Assembly (NCBI GenBank): GCA_017479035.1
Contig: JAFVCR010000189.1
Coordinates: 1-12,095 of the forward strand
From: Kiritimatiellia bacterium
Lineage (GTDB): Bacteria; Verrucomicrobiota; Kiritimatiellia; RFP12; UBA1067
Reading direction: 5' to 3'
Length of the DNA: 12,095 bases
The notes under the pieces: generated by a model
Seen by the model: only the letters and a program-made list of their open reading frames with translations
Database searches by the model: none
Told to the model about the DNA's origin: nothing
Part shown: positions 5,718 to 12,095 of the stretch, piece by piece
How positions within the stretch are numbered: the first letter of the stretch is position 1
Layout: each line of letters begins with the position of its first letter
Program-made: the position numbers and the translations under genes

Positions 5718-6504
5718 TGAAGCCACGACTATCAAAACCCACACGGCGATGGGCGCGGACTACAATGTTCTCGTCCTTGCGGCACCACGCCTTGCCGCCG
5801 CACTCGCGCCGGGGCAGTTTGTGCATGTGCGCATACCTCGCCTTGAGGCAAGCGCGCTGCGCCGTCCTTTCTCCGTATTCGATGCGGATCCCGCAACTGG
5901 CGAAGTCTCCATTCTCTACAAGAAAGTCGGGCGCGGCACTGCCGCTTTGGCACAGGAGGCGGCAGGTGCAACGCTAAACGTCATGGGGCCGCTCGGCTTC
6001 GGCTTCCCGCTCAAGGCCAAAGGAGTGCCGCTTCTTGTGGCGGGCGGATTCGGCGTGGCTCCGCTTCACTTTCTTGCAAAACGCATCGCAAGCGATGGCA
6101 AGCCGATATTGTTCGTTGGCGGCAGAACGAAGGCCGACCTGCTTGCGCTGGAGCGTTTCGCCGCGCTCGGCATTGAATGCCGCGTGTCGACAAACGATGG
6201 CTCTTCCGGCACAAAGGGATTCGTCACCGGCCCTCTAGACGAGGCAATCGCCGAACTGCGCGCACGCGGTGAAGCGTTTGAACTTTTTACTTGCGGACCT
6301 GACGGCCTGCTCAAGGCAGTGGCCGCCCGCGCACTTGAGTGCAACGTGCCAGGATGGATTTCTATGGATCGCCACATGATTTGCGGCGTTGGCGCGTGCT
6401 TTGCATGCATCCAGAAAATCCGCCAGCCAAATGGTGCAATATACAATGCCCGCTGCTGTGTGAACGGGCCCGTGTTCAAGGCCAAAGATCTTGTGTGGGA
6501 CTGA
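5707..6504 (+). CDS. pyrK: Dihydroorotate dehydrogenase B electron-transfer subunit, PyrK-like
   Basis: A 265-aa flavin/iron-sulfur reductase subunit (PyrK of L. lactis is about 262 aa) that in type 1B dihydroorotate dehydrogenase passes electrons from PyrD's FMN to NAD+. The FAD-binding motif RRPFSV lies at 52-57, with GPLGFGFPL at 94-102 in the FAD domain. The pyridine-nucleotide domain shows AGGFGVAPL (112-120) and TCGPDGLLKAV (195-205). The [2Fe-2S] motif is C226-x4-C231-x2-C234 with C251 in the closing CVNGPVF block (C250 is adjacent). The start is ATG 5707, with GAGG at 5694-5697, inside the end of the preceding gene; the TTG at 5689 adds no conserved residues. No pyrD is in the window, so the partner is encoded elsewhere, or this is a related NADH:ferredoxin-type reductase subunit. 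Domain call secure, exact partner less so. Confidence 0.88.
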   Translation: MAFDEATTIKTHTAMGADYNVLVLAAPRLAAALAPGQFVHVRIPRLEASALRRPFSVFDADPATGEVSILYKKVGRGTAALAQEAAGATLNVMGPLGFGFPLKAKGVPLLVAGGFGVAPLHFLAKRIASDGKPILFVGGRTKADLLALERFAALGIECRVSTNDGSSGTKGFVTGPLDEAIAELRARGEAFELFTCGPDGLLKAVAARALECNVPGWISMDRHMICGVGACFACIQKIRQPNGAIYNARCCVNGPVFKAKDLVWD

Positions 6505-6534
6505 TTTTGGGCATTTATCCCTGAAGGAGTTGAT

Positions 6535-8298
6535 ATGTTGATTGAATCCATCCATTCCCCTGCCGATGTCAAAAAACTCTCGTCCGCAGATATGCGGCAT
6601 CTTGCATCGGAGATCCGCGAACTGCTCATAAAGAAACTGCACAAGCATGGCGGGCATGTGGGTCCAAATCTCGGCTTTGTGGAAGCAACGATTGCGCTGC
6701 ACTATGTTTTCAATTCCCCCGAGGACAAAATCGTATTCGACGTTTCGCACCAGACCTATCCCCACAAGATGCTCACGGCTCGAGCGGGGGCATGGCTGGA
6801 CGAGGCTCGCTATGATGACGTGTCCGGATATTCCGAGCCGTCGGAGTCTCCGCACGACCATTTCATCATCGGCCACACGTCCACAAGCATTTCGCTTGCC
6901 GCCGGGCTTGCAAAGGCTCGCGACCTCCTTGGGCAGAAGCACAACGTCATAGCGGTCATCGGGGACGGCTCGCTTTCGGGCGGCGAGGCATTCGAGGGCT
7001 TGGACAATCTCGCCGAACAAGGCACGAACGCAATCGTGGTCTTCAACGACAATCAAATGTCCATCGCCGAAAATCACGGCGGCCTGTATCAATCCCTTGC
7101 AGAACTCCGCGCAAGCAACGGTCAAGCGCCCGGCAACTATTTCAAGGCTCTCGGCCTCGACTATCGCTACGTGGCAGACGGCAACGACGTGGATGCGCTT
7201 ATTGCCGCTTTCAGCGAAGTGAAAGACATCGGCCATCCCGTAGTGGTGCACATAAATACAGTCAAAGGCAAAGGCTACGCACCCGCCGAATCGAACAAGG
7301 AAGCCTGGCACTGGACCATGCCCGGCTTCGACATCGCAACCGGCGCACGCAAGAGCGGCGAATGGATCGGTTCGCGAGTAGCAGACCATCTGCTCGCCAA
7401 AATGCAAGAGCATCCTGATCTCGTGGTGATAAATGCCGCCGTCCCAGCAATGCTCGGTTTTGACAAAACCCGCCGCGAACGCGCCGGTAGGCAGTTCGTT
7501 GACGTGGGCATCTGCGAAGAGCACGCCTGCGCATTTGCATCCGCCATCGCGAAAGGCGGTGCACGCCCCGTATGGAGTGTAGCCTCAACGTTCCTCCAAC
7601 GCACCTATGATCAACTTTCGCAGGATTTGTGCATCAACAACAACCCTGCCACGATCCTCGTTACTGCGGCATCGCTCCTCGGCATGAACGATGTCACCCA
7701 CCTTTGCTGGTTCGACATTCCCCTTCTCTGCAACATACCCAACATGACATATTTCTGCCCCACTTCCGAGGCAGAATACTTCGCCATGATGGATTGGGCA
7801 ATCGCCGTGCGCGAACGCGGTCCGGTTGCGATCCGGCAGCCGGAGAACGGCGTGGCAACGAACGATGCTGCCATCCTGCAAGACTACTCCTCCTGCGGTT
7901 ACGATATAACCCGCCACGGTAGCGATGTGGCAATCCTTGGCCTCGGTAACTTCTACAAACTCGTCGGCGAACTTGCCGACGCTCTCGCAGAAAAAGGCAT
8001 CAATGCCACATTGGTGAATCCTCGCTGCGCAACCATCATCGACACCAATACGCTTGAATCGCTCAAAGCGGAGCACAAAGTAGTGATAACGCTTGAAGAC
8101 GGTGTTGTCGACGGCGGCTTTGGAGATAAGATCGCGCGCTATTATGGCAACTCGTCCATGAGAGTGCTGGTCAGAGGTGCGGCAAAGAAATTCGAAGATC
8201 GCTACGCTTACAGCAGCATCCTTGAAGCCAACGGCCTCACAGTGCCACAACTCGTAGCCTCCGCCACCGCTGCACTGGCCGCAACCCGCCCGCAATAA
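6535..8298 (+). CDS. 1-deoxy-D-xylulose-5-phosphate synthase-like ThDP enzyme (short DXS-like form, altered substrate pocket)
   Basis: A 587-aa transketolase-family enzyme; true DXS is about 620 aa. ThDP/Mg binding is intact: GDGSLSGG at 143-150 and NDNQMSIAEN at 171-180. H41, H72 and H259 align with E. coli DXS H49, H80 and H299; E328 (in CEEHA) aligns with E370; H389 aligns with H431. The DXS-type domain order is kept (ThDP half, pyrimidine half, then a C-terminal domain with the GGFGDKI block). Residues that hold glyceraldehyde 3-phosphate/DXP in E. coli are changed: Y392 to A350, R420 to A378, D427 to N385, R478 to E437. Automated annotation would say DXS, but the substrate is probably different. 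The ribosome binding site AAGGAG (6524-6529) is 5 nt before the ATG. Last gene of the operon, 30 nt after pyrK. No other isoprenoid gene is near. The alignment was done by eye. Confidence 0.85.
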   Translation: MLIESIHSPADVKKLSSADMRHLASEIRELLIKKLHKHGGHVGPNLGFVEATIALHYVFNSPEDKIVFDVSHQTYPHKMLTARAGAWLDEARYDDVSGYSEPSESPHDHFIIGHTSTSISLAAGLAKARDLLGQKHNVIAVIGDGSLSGGEAFEGLDNLAEQGTNAIVVFNDNQMSIAENHGGLYQSLAELRASNGQAPGNYFKALGLDYRYVADGNDVDALIAAFSEVKDIGHPVVVHINTVKGKGYAPAESNKEAWHWTMPGFDIATGARKSGEWIGSRVADHLLAKMQEHPDLVVINAAVPAMLGFDKTRRERAGRQFVDVGICEEHACAFASAIAKGGARPVWSVASTFLQRTYDQLSQDLCINNNPATILVTAASLLGMNDVTHLCWFDIPLLCNIPNMTYFCPTSEAEYFAMMDWAIAVRERGPVAIRQPENGVATNDAAILQDYSSCGYDITRHGSDVAILGLGNFYKLVGELADALAEKGINATLVNPRCATIIDTNTLESLKAEHKVVITLEDGVVDGGFGDKIARYYGNSSMRVLVRGAAKKFEDRYAYSSILEANGLTVPQLVASATAALAATRPQ

Positions 8299-8330
8299 TT
8301 TTGCGCGGGCGCGGCCGTGGCATTGGCCGC
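8287..8330. terminator. Two GC-rich hairpins between convergent genes
   Basis: Stem 1: CGCCCGC (8287-8293) with GCGGGCG (8305-8311), 7 bp, 11-nt loop. Stem 2: GCGGCC (8311-8316) with GGCCGC (8325-8330), 6 bp, 8-nt loop. They share base 8311, so they are alternatives or abut. They fill the space between the DXS-like gene (ending 8298) and the convergent hydrolase (ending 8334). Neither is followed by a T run on either strand, so intrinsic termination is plausible but not classical. Confidence 0.5.
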
Positions 8331-8333
8331 CTG

Positions 8334-11192
8334 CTACTTGATGGATATGGCGGCGAATGACGTTGCTGAGAGTTTGACGGTGCCGTAGCCGGTGTCGCCC
8401 ACCATCACGCCGGTGAACGACACCGTTCTCTTTTTCTGCTTGCCGTTCACTGTCTCGTAAATGACGAAACTCCCTTTGAACGAGCCGTTTTTGGCGGTGT
8501 ATGTCAGTTTGAGTTTGTTTGGATTGATCGACGGATCGACGATGCGGATCCCTTTGATCTTCAAAACGGTTGTCGAGGGAACTGTTAGTTTGCCGTTCGT
8601 GGCATGCAGGGTCATCTTGAGCTGCGGCGATGTGACTGCAACGAACGAATAGGACGATTTTGTCAATTTCGGCACGCCAGCCACGGCACCGGGAATGCCG
8701 GGAACTTCAATCTTCGAGCCTTTCAGAATGATGTTGAAACTTGCCGCCTTCGTCAGCGTTACGGGTATGACGGCATAATCTGCACCTGCCACAAGTTGCG
8801 CCGTGGCCGATACTTTCGTGCCGTTTGCAAGTGTCCCCGAAACTTTCGTTTTGCCTTTTGCTCCTATCGATACGGTGCAACTTGCATATCGTGAGCCGTC
8901 CGGCCATACGATATTGAATGCGGCAGGGACGGCCTTGAGGTTTGCTGCGGCAGCGGACTTGTCCGCTGCGGATTTCCCCGCCCAGAGATTGCGCGCACCT
9001 GCCACCTGCAATTCGCCCAAAGTCCCTGCAATCCCCTTTTCTCCAAGCGTCACGGCGAGAATTCTTTTCGATTGCGCGGATGTCGCCCGCAGTGCGCCGT
9101 TCTCCGCAGTGCCTTTGTACGAGTATTTGCCTTCACCGGAGACCTGTGCTGATGCAGTGGCTTTTGCAATGCCGCTTTTTGCCGCCTTTGAAAGTTTGAT
9201 GGTGAGCGAGCCTTTCATGTTGCCGCTTGAATCGTAGAGATACGCATCGAACGTTGCGGCTTCGTGCGCGTCCCATCGTGAAGAATCCGCCGGGAACAGC
9301 GCACCTGATGCGGAAGAGATGCCGCTCGCCGTCCAATGTGCGTAGAATGTTGTGTTGGAGTAGATCGCCGTGTATTGGGACACTTTTGTGCCGCCGCTTG
9401 CGGATGTGTACCATCCGTCAAACGTGTAGCCGCTGCGCGTCGGCGTGGGCAAAGCACCCGCATACGCGCCGTAAACCACGCTTCGCGAGGTTGTGGCCAC
9501 GCTACCGCCATTTGCGTTGAATGAAAGCGTGCAGTAGTAGGTGTAATTGTAAGTCCAATGTGCGTAGTAAGTGGCGGAGTATGTCGGCACGGTTGACGCG
9601 CTTATTTTCGTGCCGCCTGTCGCTGACGTGTACCATCCTGCAAACGTATAGCCGCTGCGTGTTGGCGTGGGCAGCGTGCCGAGCGTCGAGCCTTTGGTTA
9701 CGTCTCTTGTTACGCTGCCCGTGCCGCCGTTTGCATAGAAGTATATGGAATATGTATTCGCCTCCCATCTGGCGTAGTAAGTGGTGGAAGCACTCGGTAC
9801 GGTGGAAGCAGTGATTTTCACGCCGCCTGTCGCTGACGTGTACCAACCTGCGAACTTGTAGCCACTGCGCGTGGGCGTGGGCAGAGTTCCGAGTGTCGAA
9901 CCTTTTGCCACGTCTCTTGTTACGCTGCCCGTGCCTCCGTTTGCATAGAAGTATATGGAATATGGAGCGGACTTGTCCGGCGCGGAAAGTTTGATTACCT
10001 TCATGCGGCCGCCCGTGACGTAAACGCCTTTCTGCGTAAATGCGTCTGTGGTGTCGCTAGCGTATGCGGTCAGGTCGTAATTGCCTTCGGGCAACGTACC
10101 GTAAACGAGTTCCACTCCGATTTTCTGCGATTCGGTATCGTTCTTGCCGTGTTCGAGATAGTCGGCTATTATGCGCTTTTGCTGGTCGGTGTTGTAATAG
10201 GTATGGACGAGTGCGCTTTTGGAGGACGGGAAATAGACTGCTTTGCCGTTCTTGTCGCAAATCTGTAAGAATATCCCGCCCTGTGCAAGCACTCTACCAT
10301 CTGGCGCATGCTGGTAAAGCTTGCTTTCGTCCAGAAGAAATGCTTTTATGCTTTTGAAAACGACATCGTCCGCCCCGCCGGAGCATTGGTATAGCGAATC
10401 CGTGGGATCGGCGGTTGCGTAACCCGTGCCGCCGCCGATCAGTCCACCGATTAGAAGCCCTCCCAGTCCACCGGTTAGAAGCCCTCCCAAGAGACCGCCT
10501 ATGACCGCACCCGAACCTGTGCTGCTTTTTGTGTTTTCGGAGAGCGCGGGAGAGTGGCACTTGGCGGCATACAGGCATTTCTCGTCTCCAAGCGCGGCGG
10601 ACCACACATGCACGAGGCCATCCCACCGCGAGCCGTTTTTCGTGGAGTAGTCGCCTGCGATGCAAAGAGTCTTGGAAATCTTCGTTCCTTTGAAATGCCA
10701 TGCGTCTGCAAGTTCCCAAAGGAACTGCGACGCGTATTTCATCTGGTTGGCCTGATACCCCGCAAACCCCAACGTGTTGCCGCTTTCGAGATTCTGCCCA
10801 TAGTGCGGAGTGCCAAGCGTTATGTATTTGCCGATCTTGCCCGCAGCCAAATAGCCTTTTGCAACCATGCAGCGCACCACAAGCCCGCCCATCGAATGGC
10901 AAACCACGTCAACGGGTCTTCCGCTGTTTTCGTATTCTTCCCTCAACTCACGAGCCGCGAGCGACGCAACGGTTTCGATTGGAGTGTCGTTGCTGCAACC
11001 GAGCGATGAATAGGAAAACGCCACAAGTTCGTCCGCCCCGTATCCCGCATTCGATTTTAGCAGTGTCTTGATCTGCCCCCATACGCTTGAATCGCTGTTG
11101 TACCCGTGCAGGAACACAACATGGTTGCGCTCTGCCGCACACGCGGCGGCTGCGGCAATTGCCGCGCAAATGACTGCAATCGTCTTCTTCAT
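8334..11192 (-). CDS. Secreted alpha/beta-hydrolase (lipase-like) with glycine-zipper insert and three InlB-type repeats
   Basis: A 952-aa exported protein. Signal peptide: residues 1-20 (A-rich, cleavage near ACAA/E). Hydrolase domain, about 22-290: oxyanion motif FLHGYN (27-32), nucleophile S100 in VCHSMGGLV, GTPHYG (127-132), probable acid D191 in SRWDGLV and probable histidine H213. This is the triacylglycerol-lipase/cutinase-like layout. A glycine-zipper stretch lies at 226-257 between H213 and the last helix (VVFKSIKAFLLDE, 277-289). Residues 300-405 are a beta-rich domain. Three InlB/Listeria-Bacteroides repeats follow at about 411-476, 481-546 and 555-620, each ending Y-A-x-W with a GWYT core. 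Residues 621-952 are K/S/A/G-rich beta-type sequence resembling none I can name; a cell-surface role is likely. AGAGG (11199-11203) lies 6 nt before the ATG, and the lipoprotein gene ends 15 nt upstream, so they form an operon. Substrate unknown. Confidence 0.85.
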   Translation of the reverse strand: MKKTIAVICAAIAAAAACAAERNHVVFLHGYNSDSSVWGQIKTLLKSNAGYGADELVAFSYSSLGCSNDTPIETVASLAARELREEYENSGRPVDVVCHSMGGLVVRCMVAKGYLAAGKIGKYITLGTPHYGQNLESGNTLGFAGYQANQMKYASQFLWELADAWHFKGTKISKTLCIAGDYSTKNGSRWDGLVHVWSAALGDEKCLYAAKCHSPALSENTKSSTGSGAVIGGLLGGLLTGGLGGLLIGGLIGGGTGYATADPTDSLYQCSGGADDVVFKSIKAFLLDESKLYQHAPDGRVLAQGGIFLQICDKNGKAVYFPSSKSALVHTYYNTDQQKRIIADYLEHGKNDTESQKIGVELVYGTLPEGNYDLTAYASDTTDAFTQKGVYVTGGRMKVIKLSAPDKSAPYSIYFYANGGTGSVTRDVAKGSTLGTLPTPTRSGYKFAGWYTSATGGVKITASTVPSASTTYYARWEANTYSIYFYANGGTGSVTRDVTKGSTLGTLPTPTRSGYTFAGWYTSATGGTKISASTVPTYSATYYAHWTYNYTYYCTLSFNANGGSVATTSRSVVYGAYAGALPTPTRSGYTFDGWYTSASGGTKVSQYTAIYSNTTFYAHWTASGISSASGALFPADSSRWDAHEAATFDAYLYDSSGNMKGSLTIKLSKAAKSGIAKATASAQVSGEGKYSYKGTAENGALRATSAQSKRILAVTLGEKGIAGTLGELQVAGARNLWAGKSAADKSAAAANLKAVPAAFNIVWPDGSRYASCTVSIGAKGKTKVSGTLANGTKVSATAQLVAGADYAVIPVTLTKAASFNIILKGSKIEVPGIPGAVAGVPKLTKSSYSFVAVTSPQLKMTLHATNGKLTVPSTTVLKIKGIRIVDPSINPNKLKLTYTAKNGSFKGSFVIYETVNGKQKKRTVSFTGVMVGDTGYGTVKLSATSFAAISIK
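9333..9962 (-). repeat. Three tandem InlB-type repeats (coding)
   Basis: Units encode residues about 411-476 (9765-9962), 481-546 (9555-9752) and 555-620 (9333-9530) of the hydrolase. Units 1 and 2 are nearly identical in protein and DNA over most of their length, with a period of 210 nt; long identical blocks occur, for example around 9726-9741 and 9936-9951. Unit 3 shares the LPTPTRSGYTF and GWYTSA cores but is more diverged. This suggests a recent internal duplication of unit 1 or 2. Confidence 0.85.
10441..10488 (-). repeat. 24-nt tandem duplication inside the glycine-zipper segment
   Basis: Two head-to-tail 24-nt units (10441-10464 and 10465-10488) differ at a single base and encode the 8-residue units GGLLTGGL and GGLLIGGL. 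Further GGL-type codons on either side (10422-10517 overall) extend the zipper. This looks like slippage-driven expansion. Confidence 0.85.
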
Positions 11193-11207
11193 GCCTCACC
11201 TCTTCAG

Positions 11208-11750
11208 TTACGCTTTTCTGCTGGTGTATTCCGCCTTGTCGATCTTGCCGCTGCGGTATTCTTTCTCTAGTTCTTCCAAATCCATGCGGATGTATTGATC
11301 CACATTGTAGCCGCGCATTGGTTCATTGTGACGGACAACGCCGCGATTGTTGAAATTCCCGTACACGTTATGATCCTTAAGCGTCCACATCGTACCGCTT
11401 GCATAATCCGCCATGAAACCCGGGAACCCGCCTAATAATATGAAATTTCCCAAACTCAATATCGAAAAATGGGCTTCGCGTTTTTTTATTACAATTCTTC
11501 CGTCCGGAGCCTCGAACTTGAACGTATATCTGGCAGGCCCGCCTTCCTTCGCGCCAGACGGCAGCGTAACCTCTTGCGGCAGAGTGAGCAGTTTGGTCAT
11601 CGGCATGGCGTTGCTGCTGATTTGGCAAGTCGCATTCTGTTCGTCCGAATCGATGTACAAACGGTATTGGGACGAGCCGAATAAGGTTGTACATCCTCCC
11701 GCCGCAGCAAGTATCAGTGCCGCCGCGCAGCATTTTGCAATGGTTTTCAT
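11208..11750 (-). CDS. Lipoprotein with SHOCT-like C-terminal motif
   Basis: A 180-aa exported lipoprotein. The signal peptide has a hydrophobic core at residues 9-17 and a lipobox AGGC with lipidation cysteine C20. The body resembles the small bacterial lipoproteins that start with a 'GC-x-x-I/L-F-G-x-S-Q' stretch, carry a PEGA-like beta domain (about 25-90: RLYIDSDEQNATCQIS and later LTLPQEVTLPSG) and then a glycine-rich segment NFILLGGFPGFMADYASG (101-118), usually ending in a phrase like TGAMY-L; here it is SGTMWTL. The C-terminal 25 residues (LEELEKEYRSGKIDKAEYTSRK) fit the SHOCT pattern, an oligomerisation tail. AAGGA (11757-11761) lies 6 nt before the ATG. It is the upstream partner of the secreted hydrolase, 15 nt apart, so the two may act together at the envelope. 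Biochemical role unknown. Confidence 0.8.
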   Translation of the reverse strand: MKTIAKCCAAALILAAAGGCTTLFGSSQYRLYIDSDEQNATCQISSNAMPMTKLLTLPQEVTLPSGAKEGGPARYTFKFEAPDGRIVIKKREAHFSILSLGNFILLGGFPGFMADYASGTMWTLKDHNVYGNFNNRGVVRHNEPMRGYNVDQYIRMDLEELEKEYRSGKIDKAEYTSRKA

Positions 11751-11848
11751 TTTGCATCCTTCCTTTGAACCGTTTTCATATCCTCTTCCATGCGCTCGAG
11801 GGCGGCAACCGTGGCATCCGCCACCGCCTGCGCAAACAATTCCTGCAT
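11747..11848 (-). CDS. Possible small ORF or displaced C-terminus, coupled to the lipoprotein gene
   Basis: A 33-codon frame from ATG 11848 reads MQELFAQAVADATVAALERM and then EEDMKTVQRKDAK, with its TGA overlapping the lipoprotein start as ATGA. Residues are those of an amphipathic helix, and codon choice (gcg, gcc, gtg, gag, cgc) is like the real genes here. No ribosome binding site precedes the ATG; the frame stays open for 11 more codons upstream to a TAA. It may be the true C-terminus of the gene read at 11868-12095 after a one-base frameshift, a genuine small protein, or chance. Too short to identify. Confidence 0.35.
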   Translation of the reverse strand: MQELFAQAVADATVAALERMEEDMKTVQRKDAK

Positions 11849-11867
11849 CGCCAGCAACGTCCGGTGC

Positions 11868-12095
11868 TCAAGGTGCCGCCATTATGCCCGAACCTTCCCT
11901 GACGCTATGGTGATCGTCCCTGTGTGGATGCGATGAGTAGACTCCAAACATGCTGAGCTGCGACGAGGATACCAGACGTGTCCGCACGGTTTGCGGCTGT
12001 ATGTTTTTGATGTTGGGGACAGACACCGTCACGTCACAGTCGCTGCATATCTCTTCCTGCGCAGGGAAAAAGCCAAGCGTGAGAAAGTATGGACC
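11868..12095 (-). CDS. Partial hypothetical protein, N-terminus beyond window
   Basis: One minus-strand frame is open from the window edge for 75 codons to TGA 11868-11870; the other two minus frames close within about 25 codons. The peptide starts GPYFLTLGFFPAQEEICSDC (a C-x2-C at 17-20), continues with DVTVSVPNIKNIQPQTVRTR, and ends in a His/Asp-rich stretch (HPHRDDHHSVREGSGIM). It is not recognised. The abrupt end AAP, followed by a protein-like frame offset by one base (11747-11848), makes a frameshift plausible. Between 11760 and 12095 no other gene, RNA or promoter was seen. Confidence 0.4.
   Translation of the reverse strand, partial: GPYFLTLGFFPAQEEICSDCDVTVSVPNIKNIQPQTVRTRLVSSSQLSMFGVYSSHPHRDDHHSVREGSGIMAAP

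Noticed and set aside
6235..7524. 429-codon minus-strand frame
   Set aside because: It lies opposite pyrK and the DXS-like gene, both with conserved motifs; its Cys/His/Val-rich text matches no family and follows from GC-rich codons on the other strand.
7585..8295. 236-codon minus-strand frame after the convergent hydrolase
   Set aside because: Antisense to the C-terminal third of the DXS-like gene; no ribosome binding site and no family resemblance.
9333..9962. CRISPR-like array
   Set aside because: The repeats are in frame, with 210-nt period and no spacers, and encode InlB-type protein repeats.
11130..11192. Lipobox in the signal peptide of the 952-aa hydrolase
   Set aside because: The only cysteine near the cleavage region is preceded by alanines with no L/V/I at -3, so an ordinary Sec signal peptide fits better.

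Overview
The window is about 12 kb of compact bacterial chromosome with moderately high GC, mostly Shine-Dalgarno-led genes and short intergenic gaps. A long secreted protein with three InlB-type (Listeria-Bacteroides, 'GW-YT') repeats, a small two-CxxC zinc ribbon, a GH67-like secreted glycosidase and standard house-keeping enzymes together suggest a member of the PVC group, such as a Kiritimatiellota/Lentisphaerota/Verrucomicrobiota bacterium from an animal gut or anaerobic habitat. This placement is an inference from gene style; no rRNA or phylogenetic marker was tested.

Left block, minus strand (1-3396), read right to left: nadA (quinolinate synthase); then a secreted GH67-like glycosidase whose frame of about 640 codons is broken by one in-frame TGA at 2007-2009, giving a 146-aa N-terminal ORF and a 492-aa C-terminal ORF; then tcdA (ct6A tRNA dehydratase), cut by the window edge. 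nadA and the glycosidase each have a promoter-like TTGnnn-17-TAnnnT sequence whose -10 ends exactly 6 nt before the ATG, and neither has a ribosome binding site. That is the layout expected of leaderless mRNAs.

Middle block, plus strand (3496-8330): a clear sigma70-type promoter (TTGATT-17-TATAAT) precedes six closely packed genes: a zinc-ribbon protein, a truncated GT-B-like glycosyltransferase domain, a membrane-anchored DNA/RNA non-specific endonuclease, a TSCPD (TIGR03905-type) four-Cys protein, a PyrK-like FAD/[2Fe-2S] electron-transfer subunit and a DXS-like ThDP enzyme. Spacings are short or overlapping, and two GC-rich hairpins follow the last gene. The DXS-like enzyme keeps the cofactor residues but has lost most of the residues that hold the substrate in true DXS, so it probably makes something other than DXP.

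Right block, minus strand (8334-12095): a SHOCT-tailed lipoprotein and, 15 nt downstream, a 952-aa secreted serine hydrolase with a glycine-zipper insert and three InlB repeats. Upstream of the lipoprotein are a small ORF coupled to it by an ATGA overlap and a partial ORF running in from the window edge; these two may be pieces of one frameshifted gene.

Nothing looks like a complete new defence or mobile system. The points most worth a second look are the re-tooled DXS-like active site, the in-frame TGA in the glycosidase, the leaderless-type starts, and the glycine-zipper/InlB hydrolase paired with a lipoprotein.
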